Positions 1 through 6,328 of a DNA stretch of 13,910 nt are shown here, piece by piece (within the stretch, counting starts at the first letter, position 1; each line of letters starts with the position of its first letter). This stretch comes from an uncultured Burkholderiales bacterium. GTDB lineage: Bacteria > Pseudomonadota > Gammaproteobacteria > Burkholderiales > Burkholderiaceae_C. The notes beneath the pieces were generated by a model. That model had not been told where the DNA came from. It saw only the letters and a program-made list of their open reading frames with translations, and ran no database searches. Both the position numbers and the translations under genes were made by a program. Location of the stretch: assembly GCA_903926695.1 (NCBI GenBank), contig CAIYKK010000023.1, positions 1-13,910 on the forward strand, written 5' to 3'.

Positions 1-149
1 CAAGGGCATCGGGATCAAGGCATTGCGCAAAAAAGCAGGCTGGGGGAATGACAACTTGCGGTTGATTTTGAAACAAAATTTTTGATGGGACAGCCCTGTC
101 CGCGCACTACAGGAGCGTATTTTTCACGGCAAATTCCACACGGAATGAC

Positions 150-549
150 GAAGAGCCGTCGGGAGACGTGCTCGAACTCGATGAGCTTTGGTCTTTTGTG
201 CAGAAGAAAGCCAACAAACCCTGGCTCTGGATTGGCCTATGCCGTGGGCGGGCGCGGCGCAGATGTTTGCGCACAGCTCAAGAAAAGCATACCGCAGGCT
301 TATTGCTGCACACAGACGGCCAGTGATTTTTGGGAGGCGTACAAGAATGTGTTTGGCTGCGATCACAGAGGCGTCAGCAAGGTCTCTGGGGAGACGGCGC
401 ATGTCGAGCGCTGGAATAATACGCTGCGCCAGCGGTTGCGCCGGTTTGTGCGCAAAACGCTTTCTTTTTCAAAAAATCAAGAAACATCGCTCAAGATATT
501 TATTCATGAGTACAACATCACTGCACGCCATAAATATCTTGTCGAATGA
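150..549 (+). pseudogene. IS1-family transposase (InsB-like catalytic part), frameshifted
   Basis: Two reading frames together give a recognisable IS1 transposase. The frame beginning at 150 carries GDVLELDELWSFV followed by a segment ending WLWIGLCR (to about 245). The frame that is open from 82 picks up at 235 with AYAVGGRG and continues through SDFWEAY, HVERWNNTLRQRL, RFVRKTLSFSK and FIHEYN to the stop at 547-549. The three acidic catalytic residues of the family can be placed: Asp at 180-182, Asp at 325-327 and Glu at 406-408. The first lies in a different frame from the other two, so no single product can hold the active site. About six residues usually found between the LCR and AYAVG motifs are missing. 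The normal programmed frameshift of IS1 lies between InsA and InsB, upstream of the first catalytic Asp, so it does not explain this break. Judged inactive. Confidence 0.8.
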
Positions 550-571
550 CAGTCAAGATTGAATCACTACC
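150..571 (+). mobile_element. Remnant of an IS1-family insertion sequence, right-hand part
   Basis: The right end of an IS1-type element is visible. The transposase reading frame stops at 549, and 22 bases later the sequence TGAATCACTACC (560-571) closely resembles the right terminal repeat of IS1 (GGAGTCATTACC, from memory). No matching left end (a sequence starting GGTAGTGATTC) occurs in bases 1-150, and no copy of the bases that follow the right end (572-580), which would mark a target duplication, is seen there. The left part is therefore either beyond the window or deleted. Bases 1-149 do not show a recognisable IS1 first reading frame. The left boundary given is only where transposase similarity begins. 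Confidence 0.72.
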
Positions 572-592
572 GCCCGGAGAGCCGGGCTTTTT
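572..592 (+). terminator. Rho-independent terminator next to the IS1 right end
   Basis: A six-pair stem GCCCGG (572-577) and CCGGGC (582-587) with loop AGAG is followed by five T residues (588-592). The orientation is for plus-strand transcripts. It starts at the base after the proposed IS1 right end, so it is probably a chromosomal terminator that belonged to the gene upstream of the insertion. On the minus strand the same stem would follow the BON-LysM gene, but it lacks a T-run there. Confidence 0.7.
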
Positions 593-610
593 ATTCAACG
601 GGCCGCGAGA

Positions 611-1114
611 TCACTCGTCCACGGGAATCCGCAGAACTTGTCCGGGGTAAATCTTGTCCGGGCTGCCCAGCATGGGCGTATTGGCTTCAAAAATCTGGTG
701 GTATTTGTTCGGCGTGCCGTAGAACTCTTTACTGATCTTGGAGAGCGTGTCGCCGCTCACGACCACATACATTTTTGATTCTGGGGCGGTGCTGGCCACC
801 GTCATCATGTCTTTGACGGCCGAGACCTGGGCCACATTGCCGCAGCACAGCAGCACCTTTTCGCGGGTGGCCTGATCGGGCACCACGCCCGCGACGGTCA
901 CCGTTGCCGTGGGGGCGTCAAAGCTGACTTCCAGCGCATCGACTTCAAGGTTCATGCTTTTGATGTAGGTTTCAATCGCTTCACCGGCGGTTTTGCTCAG
1001 GGCTGCCACATTTTCGGGCGTGGGGGCTGCGGCGGCAGTTTCCTGGGCGGCTTTAGCCGGACCGTGCCCGAAAAGCTTTTCACCGGCTTCCTTGATAAAA
1101 CTGAACATACCCAT
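611..1114 (-). CDS. kbp: BON and LysM domain protein, Kbp (YgaU) family
   Basis: A 167-residue protein that matches the architecture of E. coli Kbp (149 residues): a short helical start (MGMFSFIKEAGEKLFG), an alanine-rich linker (about residues 20-36), a BON domain (about 42-108) and a C-terminal LysM domain (about 115-164) with YVVVSGDTLSKISKEFYG and the closing motif SPDKIYPGQVLRIP. In E. coli this protein binds potassium and is thought to be a cytoplasmic potassium sensor; whether that holds here is inferred from family membership. No signal peptide is visible, which agrees with a cytoplasmic location despite the LysM domain. A Cys-Cys pair at 90-91 sits where E. coli has small residues. 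The start at 1114 is supported by the family-typical MG-F opening and by a GAGGA sequence about ten bases upstream on the minus strand. It is transcribed divergently from rpsB and stands alone. Confidence 0.88.
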   Translation of the reverse strand: MGMFSFIKEAGEKLFGHGPAKAAQETAAAAPTPENVAALSKTAGEAIETYIKSMNLEVDALEVSFDAPTATVTVAGVVPDQATREKVLLCCGNVAQVSAVKDMMTVASTAPESKMYVVVSGDTLSKISKEFYGTPNKYHQIFEANTPMLGSPDKIYPGQVLRIPVDE

Positions 1115-1332
1115 AACGCTTTTTCCTCAGAAATGAATTTCCCGGTGCAACATGCCGGGGCTGGGTTGACTGTACAGCTTTCATGCTTCCAACGCTATCT
1201 CAGCATTACAGCAAAATCTGTAGGACAAGTCCGTGCTGGCCGCCGGTTTTCATCCTGATAGCTGATGTTCAGCGCTTACGTACCAAGCCCGGCGGGCCTG
1301 CCTGGCCGCGTCCGGCTGCGGTGGAAAGGGGG

Positions 1333-1348
1333 TGCTATACTCAGTGGG
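1333..1348 (+). promoter_or_regulatory. Probable rpsB promoter, extended -10 type
   Basis: TGCTATACT at 1333-1341 fits an extended -10 element (TG, one base, then TATACT at 1336-1341). No good -35 hexamer lies 16-18 bases upstream, where the DNA is GC-rich; this is common for extended -10 promoters. Transcription would begin near 1348, giving an rpsB leader of about 120 bases. Assigned by eye only. Confidence 0.6.
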
Positions 1349-1431
1349 CTTTGCGAATGGCGAATCGCCGTTTGCAAGGCTCAAATCGCAAATCGGCCAC
1401 TCAAGGTGTCGCCCGGAAATTCGTCCGGCGA
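1345..1431 (+). promoter_or_regulatory. Structured rpsB mRNA leader with two hairpins, possible S2 autoregulation site
   Basis: Bases 1345-1362 and 1366-1383 pair without interruption over 18 positions (four G-U pairs when transcribed), closed by a three-base AAT loop. A second stem pairs TCGCCCGG (1409-1416) with TCCGGCGA (1424-1431), with one C-C mismatch and one G-U pair. The first hairpin starts at the predicted transcription start, and the second ends about 38 bases before the rpsB start codon. In E. coli the rpsB leader is structured and lets S2 repress its own operon; a similar role here is inferred from position and structure only. Confidence 0.5.
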
Positions 1432-1469
1432 TAAGCGCTGATTTTAGACCCAACCTTTGGAGTTAAATT

Positions 1470-2222
1470 ATGTCCACAAACATGCGTGAAATGCTGGAAG
1501 CCGGCGTCCACTTTGGTCACCAAACCCGCTTCTGGGATCCCAAGATGGCACCGTACATCTTCGGCCACCGCAACCGTATTCACATCATCAACCTGGAAAA
1601 ATCGCTGCCGATGTTCCAGGACGCGATGAAGTTCGCCAAACAACTGACAGCCAACCGTGGCACCATCCTGATGGTCGGCACCAAACGCACCGCACGCGAA
1701 ACCGTCGCCGCTGAAGCTCAGCGCGCCGGCATTCCTTACGTGGACCAGCGCTGGCTCGGCGGCATGCTGACCAACTTCAAGACGGTCAAGACATCCATCA
1801 AGCGCCTGAAAGAAATGAAAGCCCAGCAAGAAGCTGGCCTCGACACGATCAGCAAGAAAGAACAGCTGACCTTCAAGCGCGAAATCGAAAAGCTGGAAAA
1901 AGACATCGGCGGCATTCAGGACATGACGGCGCTGCCAGATGCCATTTTTGTGATCGACGTGGGTTTCCACAAAATCGCAATCCTGGAAGCCAAGAAACTG
2001 GGCATTCCTCTGATCGGTGTGGTTGATACCAACCACTCGCCTATCGGCATCGACTACGTGATTCCTGGCAACGATGACTCCTCCAAAGCTGTTGAGCTGT
2101 ACGCTCGCGGTCTGGCTGACGCCGTCATCGAAGGCCGCACCAGCGCCATGACCGAAGTGGTCAAGGCCGTTTCGGCTGAAAGCTCGGATGAGTTTGTGGA
2201 AGTGGACAGCGCTGCTGCCTAA
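1470..2222 (+). CDS. rpsB: 30S ribosomal protein S2
   Basis: A 250-residue protein of normal bacterial S2 length. S2 joins the small ribosomal subunit late, sits near the 3' end of 16S rRNA and is needed for docking of protein S1. Both family signatures are visible: [10 protein letters not shown] near residues 8-17, and the second signature with [19 protein letters not shown] in the C-terminal half. The central helical hairpin is rich in Lys and Glu (about residues 105-150), as is typical. The ATG at 1470 is preceded by GGAG at 1459-1462 with seven bases of spacing. The gene is first in the rpsB-tsf unit, follows a structured leader and is followed by a strong hairpin terminator, so expression of the downstream genes probably depends on partial readthrough. 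The acidic tail ([10 protein letters not shown]) matches betaproteobacterial S2. Confidence 0.98.
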   Translation: MSTNMREMLEAGVHFGHQTRFWDPKMAPYIFGHRNRIHIINLEKSLPMFQDAMKFAKQLTANRGTILMVGTKRTARETVAAEAQRAGIPYVDQRWLGGMLTNFKTVKTSIKRLKEMKAQQEAGLDTISKKEQLTFKREIEKLEKDIGGIQDMTALPDAIFVIDVGFHKIAILEAKKLGIPLIGVVDTNHSPIGIDYVIPGNDDSSKAVELYARGLADAVIEGRTSAMTEVVKAVSAESSDEFVEVDSAAA

Positions 2223-2232
2223 CCAGTCCGGC

Positions 2233-2274
2233 GCTACGCCAGACGCGAAAAAGGGGCTCGCGTAGCCCCTTTTT
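2233..2274 (+). terminator. Terminator or attenuator between rpsB and tsf, with a competing helix
   Basis: GGGGCT (2253-2258) pairs with AGCCCC (2264-2269) around a CGCGT loop. The stem is extended by five A residues (2248-2252) against five T residues (2270-2274), giving eleven pairs and a T-tail: a strong rho-independent terminator. Upstream, GCTACGC (2233-2239) is an exact reverse complement of GCGTAGC (2260-2266), which covers the loop and part of the right arm. The two helices cannot form together, so the upstream one could act as an antiterminator. An attenuating terminator between rpsB and tsf is known from E. coli; the switch here is inferred. Confidence 0.8.
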
Positions 2275-2350
2275 CACAATCTAACGATATAAAGAAGGTG
2301 CGCCGTGTGGGGTGCCTTTGACGATAACACGACAAAACGGAGAATCAAAA

Positions 2351-3268
2351 ATGGCAATTGCAATCACTGCAAAGATGGTCGCTGAACTGCGCGCTAAAAC
2401 CGACGCCCCGATGATGGAGTGCAAAAAAGCGCTGACCGAAGCTGAAGGCGACTTCGACAAAGCAGAAGAGTTGCTGCGCGTCAAGCTCGGCAGCAAGGCT
2501 GGCAAGGCCGCTTCCCGTATCACCGCCGAAGGCGTGGTTGCGCTGGCCCGCGAAGGCGATGTCGCCGCGCTGGTCGAAGTCAACTGCGAAACCGATTTTG
2601 TCACCAAGAATGACAGCTTCCTGGCGTTCGTGAATGCCATCGCCGAAGGCATTGTCAAGAACAACCCGGCTGACGTTGAAGCCATTGGCGCCATGCCTTT
2701 GTCGCTCGACGGCTTTGGCCCGACGGTCGAAGAAGTGCGCAAGGGCCTGATCGGCAAAATCGGCGAAAACATGAGCGTGCGCCGCTTCAAGCGTTTTGAA
2801 GGCAGTACCGCTGCTTACCTGCACGGCACCCGCATTGGCGTGGTGGTCGAATTCGCCGGTGACGAAGCCGCTGCCAAGGATGTCGCCATGCATGTGGCCG
2901 CCATGAAGCCTGTCGCCTTGTCCAGCGCCGACGTACCTGCCGAACTGGTCGCCAAAGAGCGCTCGGTCGCTGCCGCCAAGGCTGCTGAAGATGCGACCGT
3001 GGCCGTGGCCGCCGGCAAGCCAGTTCAGTCCGCCGAAATCGTTGCCAAGCGCATCGAAGGCGGCGTGCAGAAGTACCTGAAGGAAGTCAGCCTGAATAAC
3101 CAGACTTTCGTCAAGAACGACAAGCAAACGGTCGAGCAGATGCTGAAAGAAAAGGCCACCACGGTCAAGTCTTTCACGCTGTACGTCGTGGGCGAAGGCA
3201 TCGAGAAGAAAGTGGACGATTTCGCCGCTGAAGTCGCTGCCCAGGTCGCAGCTGCCAAGGCTGCTTAA
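2351..3268 (+). CDS. tsf: Translation elongation factor Ts
   Basis: A 305-residue protein of usual length for the family. EF-Ts catalyses GDP release from EF-Tu in the cytoplasm, so that EF-Tu can bind GTP and aminoacyl-tRNA again. The N-terminal UBA-like domain carries [18 protein letters not shown] (residues 13-30). The core begins with [12 protein letters not shown], where Thr81-Asp82-Phe83 is the motif that touches the EF-Tu nucleotide site. Two EF-Ts core repeats follow, and the C-terminal end is alanine-rich. The ATG at 2351 is chosen because GGAG (2339-2342) lies eight bases upstream; the in-frame GTG at 2312 has no such site and adds residues foreign to the family. It is separated from rpsB by the terminator at 2248-2274, the usual arrangement for this pair. 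Confidence 0.98.
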   Translation: MAIAITAKMVAELRAKTDAPMMECKKALTEAEGDFDKAEELLRVKLGSKAGKAASRITAEGVVALAREGDVAALVEVNCETDFVTKNDSFLAFVNAIAEGIVKNNPADVEAIGAMPLSLDGFGPTVEEVRKGLIGKIGENMSVRRFKRFEGSTAAYLHGTRIGVVVEFAGDEAAAKDVAMHVAAMKPVALSSADVPAELVAKERSVAAAKAAEDATVAVAAGKPVQSAEIVAKRIEGGVQKYLKEVSLNNQTFVKNDKQTVEQMLKEKATTVKSFTLYVVGEGIEKKVDDFAAEVAAQVAAAKAA

Positions 3269-3282
3269 TTTTTCCTGAAATT

Positions 3283-3310
3283 TTGAGCCTAGCCGGAAGG
3301 CCGCTAAACT
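3283..3310 (+). promoter_or_regulatory. Possible promoter for pyrH
   Basis: TTGAGC at 3283-3288 and TAAACT at 3305-3310 are 16 bases apart and resemble a sigma-70 promoter, with a start expected near 3317, about 25 bases before pyrH. Each hexamer departs from consensus. Its place in the 73-base tsf-pyrH gap is suitable, but no independent evidence supports it. Confidence 0.35.
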
Positions 3311-3341
3311 TTACAACCAACTCAACCAAGAAAGCTCTTAC

Positions 3342-4052
3342 ATGCCAGCCTACAAGCGGATCTTGTTAAAACTGTCAGGTGAGGCCTTGATGGGCGATGA
3401 TGCCTTCGGCATCAACCGCGCCACCATTGTTCGCATGGTGGAAGAAATTGCCGAAATCACCCGCATGGGTGTCGAAGTGGCGGTGGTGATTGGCGGCGGC
3501 AATATCTTTCGCGGCGTGGCGGGCGGCTCGGTCGGTATGGACCGGGCGACGGCCGATTACATGGGTATGCTGGCCACGGTGATGAATGCGCTGGCGCTGG
3601 GCGACACGATGGAAAAGGCAGGCTTGATTGCCCGCGTGATGTCGGCGATTGCCATTGACCGCGTGGTCGAGCCTTATGTCCGGCCCAAGGCGCTGCAGTA
3701 CCTGGAAGAGGGCAAGGTCGTTATTTTTGCGGCCGGCACCGGCAACCCGTTTTTCACCACCGACACGGCTGCGGCCCTGCGCGGCGCGGAAATCGGCGCG
3801 GAAATCGTCCTCAAGGCCACCAAGGTCGATGGCGTGTACACCGCCGATCCCAAGAAAGACCCGACGGCCACCCGCTACACCAGCATCACTTTTGATGAGG
3901 CAATGGGCAAAAACCTCGAAGTCATGGACGCCACGGCCTTTGCGCTGTGCCGCGACCAGAAGTTGCCCCTGAAGGTGTTCAGCATCTTCAAACACGGTGC
4001 CTTGAAGCGCGTGGTGCAGGGCGAGGACGAGGGCACCCTGGTTCACGTCTGA
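3342..4052 (+). CDS. pyrH: UMP kinase (uridylate kinase)
   Basis: A 236-residue member of the amino-acid kinase fold. It phosphorylates UMP to UDP with ATP, the first committed step toward UTP and CTP after UMP, and acts as a cytoplasmic hexamer that in most bacteria is activated by GTP and inhibited by UTP. Visible motifs are [11 protein letters not shown] (residues 6-16, ATP phosphate binding), [11 protein letters not shown] (48-58), [20 protein letters not shown] (67-86) in the UMP and oligomer region, [10 protein letters not shown] (132-141) at the acceptor site, and [13 protein letters not shown] in the nucleotide-binding C-terminal lobe. The ribosome binding site is weak (AAGAAAG ahead of ATG at 3342). 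The order tsf-pyrH-frr is conserved in many bacteria, linking pyrimidine nucleotide supply to translation genes. Confidence 0.98.
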   Translation: MPAYKRILLKLSGEALMGDDAFGINRATIVRMVEEIAEITRMGVEVAVVIGGGNIFRGVAGGSVGMDRATADYMGMLATVMNALALGDTMEKAGLIARVMSAIAIDRVVEPYVRPKALQYLEEGKVVIFAAGTGNPFFTTDTAAALRGAEIGAEIVLKATKVDGVYTADPKKDPTATRYTSITFDEAMGKNLEVMDATAFALCRDQKLPLKVFSIFKHGALKRVVQGEDEGTLVHV

Positions 4053-4069
4053 ACCCGGTCCTGATCAGC

Positions 4070-4104
4070 GCGGCCCCGCAGCGGGCCGCCTTCATTGCTT
4101 TTTT
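4070..4104 (+). terminator. Weak hairpin terminator or attenuator between pyrH and frr
   Basis: GCGGCCC (4070-4076) pairs with GGGCCGC (4083-4089) around a six-base loop. A T-run of six (4099-4104) lies ten bases beyond the stem, too far for a classical terminator, with scattered T residues between. It may slow or partly end transcription or protect the 3' end of the pyrH message; full termination would cut off frr from its operon. Confidence 0.4.
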
Positions 4105-4140
4105 GCATTTTTTGAACCTAATTCACCAGGAGATTCGACC

Positions 4141-4701
4141 ATGAGCATTGTTGAGATCAAACAGCAGGCAACGCAAAAAATGCAGCAGTCTCTGGAATCG
4201 TTCAAGCAGAGCCTGACTAAAATCCGCACCGGCCGCGCCAATCCCGGCCTGCTCGACACAGTGCATGTGGACTACTACGGCTCTATGGTGCCGATCAGCC
4301 AGGTGGCCAATGTGGCGCTGCTCGACGCACGCACCATCAGCGTCACGCCGTGGGAAAAAGGCATGGGCGCGAAGATTGAAAAAGCCATCCGCGATTCCGA
4401 CCTGGGCCTGAACCCGGCGTCGCAAGGCGACCTGATTCGCGTCCCCATGCCCGCCATGACCGAAGAGCGCCGCCGCGAACTGACCAAGGTCGTGCGCGGC
4501 GAAGGTGAACACGCCAAGGTCGCCATCCGCAACCTGCGCCGCGATGCCAATGATGGCATCAAAAAGCTGGTCAAGGACAAGCTGGCCTCGGAAGATGACG
4601 AGCGCCGCTCGCAGGACGAAATCCAGAAATTCACTGACCGCTTCATTGCCGATGTTGACAAACTGGTCACGGGCAAGGAACAAGACATCATGGCGGTTTG
4701 A
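4141..4701 (+). CDS. frr: Ribosome recycling factor
   Basis: A 186-residue protein of exact family length (about 185). With EF-G it splits the post-termination ribosome into subunits after the peptide is released, in the cytoplasm. The three-helix bundle domain is built from the N-terminal and C-terminal thirds; the N-terminal part contains [13 protein letters not shown] (residues 27-39), the best conserved stretch of the family, and the C-terminal helices carry [14 protein letters not shown] and [17 protein letters not shown]. The small beta domain lies between ([18 protein letters not shown] onward). AGGAG at 4128-4132 is eight bases before the ATG at 4141, the clearest ribosome binding site in the window. 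Its stop codon overlaps the probable start of uppS in TTGA (4698-4701), which suggests coupled translation. Confidence 0.98.
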   Translation: MSIVEIKQQATQKMQQSLESFKQSLTKIRTGRANPGLLDTVHVDYYGSMVPISQVANVALLDARTISVTPWEKGMGAKIEKAIRDSDLGLNPASQGDLIRVPMPAMTEERRRELTKVVRGEGEHAKVAIRNLRRDANDGIKKLVKDKLASEDDERRSQDEIQKFTDRFIADVDKLVTGKEQDIMAV

Positions 4702-5468
4702 GCAGACCGTCTGGCCTGAACCCGCGCATGGCCGCCCATCCTTCCCCCGCTCCGCACCATGTGGCCATCGTCATGGACGGCAACGGACGCTGGGCGACCA
4801 AGCGGCTGCTGCCGCGCATTGCCGGTCACAAGCAGGGCGTCGATTCGCTGACCCGCTGCGTGCGCGCCTGTTTGCAGCGCGGCATCGGTGTACTCACCGT
4901 CTTTGCTTTTTCCTCCGAAAACTGGAACCGCCCGCCCGAAGAAGTCTCGGGCCTGATGGAGTTGCTGGTGGTGGCGCTGGCCAAAGAAGTGCCGCGCCTG
5001 AGCGCCCAGGGCATACGGATTCACTTCATCGGCGACCGCCAGCGGTTTTCCGACAAAGTTCGCACTGCGCTGGTAGTCGCTGAACAGGGTACGTCCGCAA
5101 ACCAGCGGCTGATTCTTAATGTGTGCTTCAACTACGGCGGGCGTTGGGATATTGCCCAGGCGGCGCAAAAGCTCGCCAGCCGGGGCGAGCCGATCACCGA
5201 GCTGTCGCTGGACCGGGCGATGGCGCTGGCCCATGTGCCCGATCCCGATTTGCTGATCCGCACCGGCGGCGAATTGCGTATCAGCAACTTTCTGCTCTGG
5301 CAGGCGGCTTATTCAGAACTGCACTTTTCGGCCAAGCTCTGGCCCGAATTCGACGAGGCTGCGCTCGACGAAGCGATTTCCGTTTTTCATGCCCGCGAGC
5401 GCCGTTTCGGACAGACATCGGCGCAAGTTGGCGGGCATTCCTCTTCTCACGACAAAAAGGCCGTCTGA
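4698..5468 (+). CDS. uppS: Undecaprenyl diphosphate synthase (cis-prenyltransferase)
   Basis: A 256-residue cis-prenyltransferase that adds eight isopentenyl units to farnesyl diphosphate, making the C55 lipid carrier for peptidoglycan and O-antigen. The family motifs are in order: [10 protein letters not shown] with catalytic Asp27, GHKQG (44-48), FAFSSENW (69-76), [10 protein letters not shown], and [11 protein letters not shown] followed by RISNF (182-198). Two starts are possible. The TTG at 4698 overlaps the frr stop as TTGA, which fits reinitiation by ribosomes ending frr; the ATG at 4728 would shorten the protein by ten poorly conserved residues but has no ribosome binding site either. 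The choice of 4698 is moderate in confidence, while the identity is firm. The stop overlaps the cdsA start by one base. Its substrate comes from the pathway that dxr, two genes downstream, begins. Confidence 0.95.
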   Translation: MSRPSGLNPRMAAHPSPAPHHVAIVMDGNGRWATKRLLPRIAGHKQGVDSLTRCVRACLQRGIGVLTVFAFSSENWNRPPEEVSGLMELLVVALAKEVPRLSAQGIRIHFIGDRQRFSDKVRTALVVAEQGTSANQRLILNVCFNYGGRWDIAQAAQKLASRGEPITELSLDRAMALAHVPDPDLLIRTGGELRISNFLLWQAAYSELHFSAKLWPEFDEAALDEAISVFHARERRFGQTSAQVGGHSSSHDKKAV

Positions 5469-6298
5469 TGCTCAAGCAGCGTGTTATCACGGCCATCGTT
5501 TTGCTGGCTATTTTGCTGCCCGCGCTTTTTTATGCCACGCCGGTGCCGTTCAATATGGTGGCGCTGGTGCTGATTGGCGCTGGCGCTTGGGAGTGGGGGC
5601 GCCTCAATGCACTGGGGCAGGGCGGATCGTTCGCCCTGGGCGGGCTGTGTCTGCTGGCCTGTGGTTTGTCGTGGTATGGCGGTTTGCTCGCGCCGCCTTC
5701 GCGAACGCTGTGGGCTGTGACGGGCGCGGTCTGGGTGCTGGCGGGCGGCTGGCTGCTGCGCGCTGGCGTGGCGGGCTGGCCGCGTATTCCGAAAATTGTG
5801 CGCTTGGTTGGTGGGCTGGTCGCGCTGTGGCTGGCCTGGCTGGCGATTGCGCAGGCCCGCGTCATCGGCACCGAATTTTTGCTCTCCGTGCTGTTGCTGG
5901 TCTGGGTCGCTGATATTTCCGCTTATTTTGCCGGGCGCAAGTTCGGCGGGCGCTTCAGCAAAGGCAAGCTGGCACCGTCCATCAGCCCCGGCAAAAGCTG
6001 GGAAGGCGTCTGGGGCGGCATGGTCGGCGTGGTGCTGCTGGCGCTGGGCTGGAATTTTTTCGGCGGCGAGACGTTTTACAGCCGTCTGGCCCGGCACCAC
6101 GACGTGCCGTTGATGGTGCTGGCGGTGATTTTTATGGCCGCCATGAGCGTGGTCGGCGATCTGGTTGAGTCCCTGATTAAACGCAGCGCGGGGGTGAAAG
6201 ACTCCAGCGCCTTGCTGCCCGGCCACGGCGGCGTCCTCGACCGCATCGACGCTTTGCTTCCCGCTTTGCCGCTGGCAATGATGCTGTACAGCTTTTAA
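5468..6298 (+). CDS. cdsA: Phosphatidate cytidylyltransferase (CDP-diacylglycerol synthase)
   Basis: A 276-residue inner-membrane enzyme that converts phosphatidic acid and CTP to CDP-diacylglycerol, the precursor of all major phospholipids. Most of the protein is strongly hydrophobic, with a first segment at about residues 7-24 and a series of further membrane spans, separated by loops holding VADISAYFAGR and SISPGKSWEG. The family signature lies at residues 235-261: SLIKRSAGVKDSS, then LLPGHGGVLDRID, with the metal-binding acidic and HGG residues intact. The ATG at 5468 shares its A with the uppS stop (TGATG), so translation is probably coupled; the reading frame is open further upstream but only inside uppS in another frame. 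The uppS-cdsA-dxr-rseP order is a common proteobacterial arrangement. Confidence 0.97.
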   Translation: MLKQRVITAIVLLAILLPALFYATPVPFNMVALVLIGAGAWEWGRLNALGQGGSFALGGLCLLACGLSWYGGLLAPPSRTLWAVTGAVWVLAGGWLLRAGVAGWPRIPKIVRLVGGLVALWLAWLAIAQARVIGTEFLLSVLLLVWVADISAYFAGRKFGGRFSKGKLAPSISPGKSWEGVWGGMVGVVLLALGWNFFGGETFYSRLARHHDVPLMVLAVIFMAAMSVVGDLVESLIKRSAGVKDSSALLPGHGGVLDRIDALLPALPLAMMLYSF

Positions 6299-6328
6299 GT
6301 TTCTTTTCTTGGCCAAAATTCTCATTCC

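Larger units (their letters stand above)
1115..1469. other. Divergent intergenic region between kbp and rpsB
   Basis: No coding sequence or tRNA is supported in these 355 bases. The part near kbp (1141-1159) has a CCCGG / CCGGG inverted repeat that would lie in the kbp leader. Further along are two palindromes sharing TACAG/CTGTA: CTGTACAG at 1170-1177, and TACAG-N6-CTGTA at 1207-1222. There is also a short GCTGA-TGT-TCAGC repeat at 1261-1273. I see no convincing kbp promoter. From 1333 onward the region holds the rpsB promoter and leader, listed separately. Confidence 0.6.

Noticed and set aside
2..85. A short open frame entering from the left edge and ending at 83-85
   Set aside because: Its 27 codons end in a plausible protein tail, but I recognise no family and cannot see its start, so it is only mentioned in a finding.
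150..549. The IS1 frameshift as a programmed translational frameshift
   Set aside because: Programmed shifting in IS1 occurs upstream of the catalytic domain; here the break is after the first catalytic Asp and conserved residues are missing.
1207..1222. A LexA box near kbp
   Set aside because: The half-sites run TACAG then CTGTA, the reverse of the CTGT-N8-ACAG order needed.
1064..1434. Two small plus-strand open frames between kbp and rpsB
   Set aside because: They overlap kbp or the rpsB promoter and leader, have no ribosome binding site and resemble no known protein.
2345..3127. Minus-strand open frames opposite tsf, pyrH and rpsB
   Set aside because: Shadows of highly conserved genes; no ribosome binding site or family similarity was noticed.
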